NCBI RefSeq assembly: GCF_000016425.1
Contig: NC_009380.1
Location: 4,282,144-4,346,143 of the forward strand
DNA length: 64,000 bases
Direction of reading: 5' to 3'
DNA from: Salinispora tropica CNB-440
GTDB taxonomy: Bacteria > Actinomycetota > Actinomycetes > Mycobacteriales > Micromonosporaceae
Within the stretch, counting starts at the first letter, position 1, and each line of letters opens with the position of its first letter. The notes under the pieces were generated by a model that saw only the letters and a program-made list of their open reading frames with translations, ran no database searches and had not been told where the DNA came from. The translations under genes were made by a program, and so were the position numbers. This document shows, in pieces, positions 59,485-64,000 of the stretch.

Positions 59485-60441
59485 TCAGGCCTCCACCAGG
59501 TAGGAGAACACACTCTCCAGGGACTCGTCCTCGGGCACGAGCTGCCGAACCCGGATCCCCCGGGCCGGGGCGATCTTGGGCAACGCCCGGGTAAACGCGC
59601 CGTAGTCGCTGACCCGTACGGTCAGCCCGGCCCGGCCCAGCTCCACACCGGTCACCGACGGTTCCGCCATCAGCGCGACGGCGAGCTCGCGGTCGTCGGT
59701 GGACCGGACCGCGAAGACGTGGGGCCGGTTGGTCATCAGTCGACGGATCGTCCGGAAGTCACCGGAGGCGGCGAGTCGGCCGGCGACCATCACCTGCACC
59801 GTGCCGGAGAGCTGCTCGACCTCCTCCAGAATGTGTGAGCTGAACAGGATGGTGCGCCCGTCGCCGCCGAGTCGGTGCAGCAGGTCCATCATGTGCAGCC
59901 GCTGTCGCGGATCCATCCCGTTGAACGGCTCGTCCAGCAGCAGCACCTGCGGGTCGTGGACCAGTGCCGCCGCCACCCGCGCCCGCTGTCGCATACCCTT
60001 GGAGTACGTGCCGATCCGGCGGGACTGCGCCCCCTCCAGCTCGACCAGGGCGATCGCCCGGCGAGCGGCCTCCGCGGGGTCCGACAGCCGGTGCAGCCGC
60101 GCGCTGGCCAGCACGAACTCGTACGCGGTGAGGAACGCGTGCACCGCCTCCCGTTCGCTGACCAGGCCCAGTCGCCGGTAGACCTCGGGGTTACGCCAGG
60201 TGGGCGCCCCATCCAGGGTTACCGTGCCGCGTGACGGCGCGAGGAAGCCGGCCATCATGTGCAGCAGCGTCGTCTTGCCCGCACCGTTGGGGCCGAGTAG
60301 CCCGGTGACCCCCGGCCCCAGGCTCATGCTGACGTCGTTGACGGCGACCACGTTGCCGTACCAGCGGGAGACGCCCGAAAGATCCAGGCGGCTGGTCGTG
60401 GTGGCGGCTGCCGAACTCGGCTCCACACTGGTCACGCTCAT
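59485..60441 (-). CDS. ABC transporter ATPase (second pair)
   Basis: A 318-residue ATPase: Walker A GPNGAGKTT (about residue 51), signature YSKGMRQR, Walker B LLLDEPFNGMD and H-loop SSHILEEVE. The signature is SKGM rather than SGGQ, usual for ABC-2 exporters. About 100 residues follow the ATPase core, with EDESLESVFSYLVE at the end as in CcmA/NosF-like proteins. ATG overlaps the upstream permease stop by 4 bp. Confidence 0.9.
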   Translation of the reverse strand: MSVTSVEPSSAAATTTSRLDLSGVSRWYGNVVAVNDVSMSLGPGVTGLLGPNGAGKTTLLHMMAGFLAPSRGTVTLDGAPTWRNPEVYRRLGLVSEREAVHAFLTAYEFVLASARLHRLSDPAEAARRAIALVELEGAQSRRIGTYSKGMRQRARVAAALVHDPQVLLLDEPFNGMDPRQRLHMMDLLHRLGGDGRTILFSSHILEEVEQLSGTVQVMVAGRLAASGDFRTIRRLMTNRPHVFAVRSTDDRELAVALMAEPSVTGVELGRAGLTVRVSDYGAFTRALPKIAPARGIRVRQLVPEDESLESVFSYLVEA

Positions 60442-61316
60442 CGAGTGGCCACCTTCCGGTAGCGGGCCAACAGGAGGACGACACAGCCGGCCACGAGCAA
60501 TCCGGCCGCGAGGGCGTAGAGCGGGCCGAACCCACCGATTGGCAGCCCACCCCCACGCTCGAAGAGCAGGTCACCGAGCGCCCAGGTGCCCACCCCGTTG
60601 ACCATGGTCATCGGGGAGGCGAGGAAGGCCAGCTCGGTGGTTGTCTGCGAGGGCAGGATGGCGAGGATGCCGACGATCGGTGTGGTCATCAGAAAGACCG
60701 CGACGATCCCGCCGGCGGCGAACGCCCGCTTGCCGGTGAGCGCGGCGACCAACAAGCCGATCGCGCCGAAGACCGCTGCCCAGAGGCCGGCGTAGAGCAG
60801 ACCCGGCAGCAGGTCGAGCAGCTCGTTCCAGACCCCCCGCAGCCCGTTGTCGACGGTGAAGGCGGCACCGAGGAACATCACCAGCTGCGGGCCGCCGAGC
60901 AGCAACCAGAGCGCGGTGACCAGGGAGAGGAGCTTGGCCAACGGATAGTCCGACCGGGCCAGCGGCCGGGAGAAGTACAGCGGCAGCACCCCGCTGCGGA
61001 GGTCGCGACTGACCAGCTCGGGGGCGGCGACGGCGACGAAGAAGATGATCAGCCAGCTCATCGTGTCGGCGAACTGCGCATAGGTCATGACCACCTCGCC
61101 GAGCTGACTGCGAACGGCGGTAACCCCGGCGGCGACCACGGTCACGATGCCCACCACCAGCCAAGGGAAGATCTTCGCCTTGGCGCTACGGCCGAAGCCG
61201 AAAACCGTGCGCAGCCCGTGCAGGTAGAGCGCGCCGAACACCGGACCACGGCCGAGGCGGGGGCCCGAGTAGCGCTGGTAGCCGATGTCGTGGATGACGC
61301 CGGTCGACTCAGACAT
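60438..61316 (-). CDS. ABC-2 type permease
   Basis: A 292-residue membrane protein with six helices (about residues 48-68, 80-100, 128-150, 168-195, 203-223 and 260-282). SRDLRSGVLPLYFSRPLAR is the ABC-2 coupling motif. ATG at 61316 follows GGGAG and overlaps its ATPase gene by 8 bp. Paired with the ATPase just upstream. Confidence 0.88.
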   Translation of the reverse strand: MSESTGVIHDIGYQRYSGPRLGRGPVFGALYLHGLRTVFGFGRSAKAKIFPWLVVGIVTVVAAGVTAVRSQLGEVVMTYAQFADTMSWLIIFFVAVAAPELVSRDLRSGVLPLYFSRPLARSDYPLAKLLSLVTALWLLLGGPQLVMFLGAAFTVDNGLRGVWNELLDLLPGLLYAGLWAAVFGAIGLLVAALTGKRAFAAGGIVAVFLMTTPIVGILAILPSQTTTELAFLASPMTMVNGVGTWALGDLLFERGGGLPIGGFGPLYALAAGLLVAGCVVLLLARYRKVATR

Positions 61317-62223
61317 GGCTGGACTCCCTCGTGGCGAACAACTCGGCCACCCGGTGGCGACGCTGGTCCAGCCGGTGCAGCGGCAGGTCCAGCTCGGCGA
61401 CCGCGCCGAGGATCTGGTCGTAGGTGCCGTCATCGGCCAGCTCGACGAGGAGCAGTCGGCCGTCTCGGCGGACCGGCAGCCGCAGTGCGGCCAGCCGGGC
61501 GGCCAGTTCCTCGGTGCCCTCGCTGACCTCCACGGCGAGCACGTCGGTAGCCGACGTCATGGCATCGATCCGGTCGGCCCGCAGCAGCCGCCCACCGTCG
61601 ATGGCGACCAGCGTGTCGCAGATCCGCTCGACCTCGCCGAGCAGGTGCGAACAGACCAGCACCGAGATGCCGAACTCGGTGCCGATGCGGTGGATCAGGG
61701 CGAGCATCGAGTCCCGCCCGGCCGGGTCGAGCCCGTTGGTGGGCTCGTCGAGCAGCAGCACATCCGGGTCGTGCACCAGGGCCTGAGCGAGCTTCACCCG
61801 CTGCTTCATACCGGTCGAGTAGCCGCCGACCGGACGGTAACGCTCCTCGTAGAGCCCGACGTGCCGCAGCGCCTCGCTGGCCCGCTCGCGGGCCACCGTC
61901 CGCGGCAGGCCGCTGATTCGGCCGAGGTGGGTGACCAACTCGGCGGCGGTGAGGTCGGGCGGGAGGGCCTCGTGCTCGGGCATGTAGCCGACCCGCGCCC
62001 GCACCTGGTCGGGCTGGCTGGTCGGATCCAGGCCGAGGACCCGGACCTGCCCGTTGGTCGGCGCGAGCAGGCCGAGCAAGATCTTGATCAGGGTGGACTT
62101 GCCGGCGCCGTTCGCGCCGACGAGACCGACGATGCCGGGCTCCACCGCGACGGTCAGATCGGCCAGCGCGGTGACCCCACCCCGGTAGGTTTTGGTCAGC
62201 GACTCGGTCGCGATGAGTGCCAC
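61309..62223 (-). CDS. ABC transporter ATPase (first pair)
   Basis: A 304-residue ATPase with Walker A GANGAGKST (about residue 36), signature YSTGMKQR, Walker B LLLDEPTNGLD and H-loop CSHLLGEVE. The end, from about residue 220, is a non-ATPase extension common in ABC-2 exporters. GTG at 62223 lies 6 nt after TAGGCT, and GGGGG precedes it too. First gene of the ATPase-permease-ATPase-permease operon; the exported substrate is unknown. Confidence 0.92.
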   Translation of the reverse strand: MALIATESLTKTYRGGVTALADLTVAVEPGIVGLVGANGAGKSTLIKILLGLLAPTNGQVRVLGLDPTSQPDQVRARVGYMPEHEALPPDLTAAELVTHLGRISGLPRTVARERASEALRHVGLYEERYRPVGGYSTGMKQRVKLAQALVHDPDVLLLDEPTNGLDPAGRDSMLALIHRIGTEFGISVLVCSHLLGEVERICDTLVAIDGGRLLRADRIDAMTSATDVLAVEVSEGTEELAARLAALRLPVRRDGRLLLVELADDGTYDQILGAVAELDLPLHRLDQRRHRVAELFATRESSHV

Positions 62224-62229
62224 GCCCCC

Positions 62230-62235
62230 AGCCTA
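62230..62235 (-). promoter_or_regulatory. -10 element of the ABC-2 operon
   Basis: TAGGCT then GGGGGC then GTG at 62223. The GGGGG run could also act as a Shine-Dalgarno, so the leaderless reading is moderate. Confidence 0.4.
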
Positions 62236-62347
62236 GGCAGGTGCCACCAGCTAGCGACACCCGACGCGCCCCTGATCATTCCCGTAGGGGCCGCAGTCGT
62301 AAGGCTCCGGTAATTCCCGCGCCGGCCCCCGCCGGCAGACTGGACGC

Positions 62348-62962
62348 ATGGCCTCAAAACTGCTGCGTACCCCGCTCACCTGGGTCGCGGTCACCGTTCT
62401 CGCCGCCGGCACCGCCTTCGGTCTCTACTGGTTCCAGCCGTGGAAGTTGGTGACCGACACCGAGGTGAACGAGGAACTGGCGATCGTCGCCACCGAAGCG
62501 CCACCGTCGCCCACAAACTCCGCACCGGATGGCGTTTCCACACCGACCGCCGGATCCACACCGACCGCCGGATCCGACCCGACCGCCGGATCCGCCCCGG
62601 ACGCCGGCCCGGTGATCGTCCGCAGCGGCGAGTTCATCACCCACGAACACAACACCAGCGGCACCGCCCGGATCATCCGCACGGCCGACGGCACGCTGCG
62701 GCTGGAGCTGGTCGGCCTGGCCACCTCCAACGGCCCTGACCTGCGGGTGTGGCTGACCGACCAGCCGGTCCGGACCGGAGAGGCCGGGTGGCATGTGTTC
62801 GATGACGGCCACTGGGTCGAGTTGGGCCGGCTCAAGGGCAACCGCGGCGACCAGGCGTACGACATCCCGGCCGAGGTGGATCTGGACAGGCTGACCAGTG
62901 TGTCAATCTGGTGTAAACGGTTCGCGGTGTCGTTCGGCGCGGCCCCCTTGGCCACCGGCTGA
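62348..62962 (+). CDS. Membrane-anchored DM13-domain protein
   Basis: A 204-residue protein with an N-terminal membrane anchor (residues 10-27, TWVAVTVLAAGTAFGLYW). A low-complexity linker with PTAGS repeats (about 48-85) leads to a DM13 domain (about 90-200). Domain features are IVRSGEFITHEHNTSGTARI, GPDLRVWLTD and a cysteine in SVSIWCKRFAVSFG, which is the conserved position proposed for redox or heme chemistry. No lipobox cysteine. Exported and facing outward. Divergent from the ABC-2 operon. Confidence 0.85.
   Translation: MASKLLRTPLTWVAVTVLAAGTAFGLYWFQPWKLVTDTEVNEELAIVATEAPPSPTNSAPDGVSTPTAGSTPTAGSDPTAGSAPDAGPVIVRSGEFITHEHNTSGTARIIRTADGTLRLELVGLATSNGPDLRVWLTDQPVRTGEAGWHVFDDGHWVELGRLKGNRGDQAYDIPAEVDLDRLTSVSIWCKRFAVSFGAAPLATG
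62538..62591 (+). repeat. Three 18-bp in-frame repeats in the DM13 linker
   Basis: Three units of an 18-bp sequence (two identical, the third with two changes) encode STPTAG-type hexapeptides. Such slippage-prone linkers often vary in copy number between strains. Confidence 0.8.
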
Positions 62963-63053
62963 CGTCCGGCCGCGGCCCCATCTCCTGGAGTGGCACTCGA
63001 CCGATCCCCCGGTCGGCTGAGAAACTAGTGCCGATCAGTGATTTGGGGGGTTC

Positions 63054-64000
63054 ATGAGTAACGGTTGGGTGCCGCCCGACGAGGTGCTGCGGGATGCGCC
63101 GGCGTACTCGCCCCGCCCGGGTGAACTGGCCGACCTGGAGCTACTCCTCACCGGGGCATACACCCCGCTGACCGGCTTCATGACCCGCGCCGACCTGGTC
63201 TCGGTGAGCCGGCGGAGCCGACTCACCGATGACGTTCCCTGGTCGGTGCCGGTGACGCTCCAGGTGCCCGCGGCCCTCGCCGAGCGGCTCGACGTACGGG
63301 ATCCGGCCCACCGCACGTTGGTGCTGACCGACGGCGAGGGAGCCCCGATGGCCGCGCTGGAGGTCACCGACGCCTGGCCGGTCCGTGACGGGGTGACGGG
63401 GGTCGGCGGTCCCGTACGCCGACTCGGCGACGGCGGACACGGCCCATTCCAGCGGCTACGCCGCACCCCGGAGGAGATCCGCTCGCTGCTGCCGCCCGGC
63501 CGGGTGCTCGGGGTGGTCGCCGATCGGCCGCTGCACCGGCCGCAGCTCGCCCAGATCGCCCACGCGACCCGCACCCTCGGCGCCCACCTGCTGGTGCTGA
63601 TCCCCATCGGCGAGGAGGGCGGCGAGCTGCCGCCCGAGGCTCTCATTCGCAGCGTCTTCGCGGCCCGGGACCGAATGCCGCCGGCGACGCTGGTCGCCGT
63701 TCCGCTGCCCCGCCGCCGTGAGGAGATCAGCGACGCGCTGCTCCGGGCACGGGTCTCGGCGGCGTACGGGGTGACGCACCTGCTCTCCACCGGCGAGATG
63801 CTCTCCGGGGCCGGGCTGCGGGTGCTGGTGCCGCGGGAGTTGGCCTACGACAACCGCGACGGACAGTGGCGGTGGCGGGAGGACATCCCGCCGCGCAACC
63901 GGCGGCAGGCGCTGACCCAGGCCGAGATCGACGACCTGTTGGACCGGGGGTTCCCACTGCCGGAGTGGCACACTCCCCCGGCGGTGGCGAAGGAGTTGGC
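63054..64000 (+). CDS. ATP-sulfurylase-like protein, 3' end outside window
   Basis: The first 315 residues are present. An N-terminal PUA-like domain (LLLTGAYTPLTGFMTRAD, about residues 27-44) and a second domain follow the ATP sulfurylase plan. The catalytic QxRNPxHxxH segment reads VADRPLHRPQLAQI, so the Gln-Thr-Arg-Asn part is lost and catalysis is doubtful. Actinobacterial proteins of this shape usually continue into an adenylylsulfate kinase domain, which would lie beyond the edge. The ATG at 63054 follows GGGGGG. Confidence 0.75.
   Translation, partial: MSNGWVPPDEVLRDAPAYSPRPGELADLELLLTGAYTPLTGFMTRADLVSVSRRSRLTDDVPWSVPVTLQVPAALAERLDVRDPAHRTLVLTDGEGAPMAALEVTDAWPVRDGVTGVGGPVRRLGDGGHGPFQRLRRTPEEIRSLLPPGRVLGVVADRPLHRPQLAQIAHATRTLGAHLLVLIPIGEEGGELPPEALIRSVFAARDRMPPATLVAVPLPRRREEISDALLRARVSAAYGVTHLLSTGEMLSGAGLRVLVPRELAYDNRDGQWRWREDIPPRNRRQALTQAEIDDLLDRGFPLPEWHTPPAVAKEL

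Overview
The window is about 70% GC chromosomal DNA from an actinobacterium. Four things support this: mycothiol biosynthesis (mshB), mycoredoxin, the AdnAB helicase-nuclease pair, and XRE/DUF397 regulators. Gene content and codon use fit Micromonosporaceae (Salinispora or Micromonospora); the family is an inference and no genus call can be made from the sequence alone. No rRNA, tRNA, CRISPR array, insertion sequence or prophage was seen.

Layout. 0-17 kb is a DNA-repair and redox block: uvrD2, divergent mrx1, an MFS exporter, an XRE/DUF397 pair, nudC with two M16 peptidases, adnB and adnA. From memory, the order uvrD2-mrx1-nudC-adnB-adnA matches the mycobacterial chromosome, with the MFS, regulator and peptidase genes as local additions. 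17-31 kb carries two LOG-type proteins, dapE and dapD (divergent), a large secreted S8 protease, a P-loop kinase, a SIMPL protein, tyrA, dapC, fdxA, an acetyltransferase, two small membrane proteins and mshB. The succinylase branch of lysine/diaminopimelate synthesis is therefore represented by DapD, DapC and DapE. 31-40 kb holds an S9 peptidase, tldD/tldE and the sdhCAB operon. 40-45 kb holds a NUDIX gene, small proteins, a second-copy-type methionine aminopeptidase paired with a small XRE regulator, and DoxX, ECF41 sigma and endonuclease V genes.

45.2-45.9 kb is a gene graveyard with an XRE fragment and a NUDIX-like fragment. It is followed by a secreted penicillin-acylase-type enzyme, a GNAT, a DUF418 membrane protein, ychF, an S51 peptidase, an alkylation-repair operon (Ada-AlkA fusion plus methyltransferase), a heterodimeric ABC exporter, a four-gene ABC-2 operon, a DM13 protein and the start of an ATP-sulfurylase-like protein cut by the window edge.

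Two themes run through the window. Genes in operons often overlap by GTGA, ATGA or TGATG. Many genes without a Shine-Dalgarno have a TANNNT hexamer 6-7 nt before the start codon, as expected for leaderless transcripts. The clearest case is the 24-bp dapE/dapD gap, where one 10-bp palindrome supplies a -10 element to both genes. The best lead for a little-described regulated module is the XRE/methionine-aminopeptidase pair, with its very AT-rich tandem operator-like repeats. Most of the rest is ordinary core chromosome.
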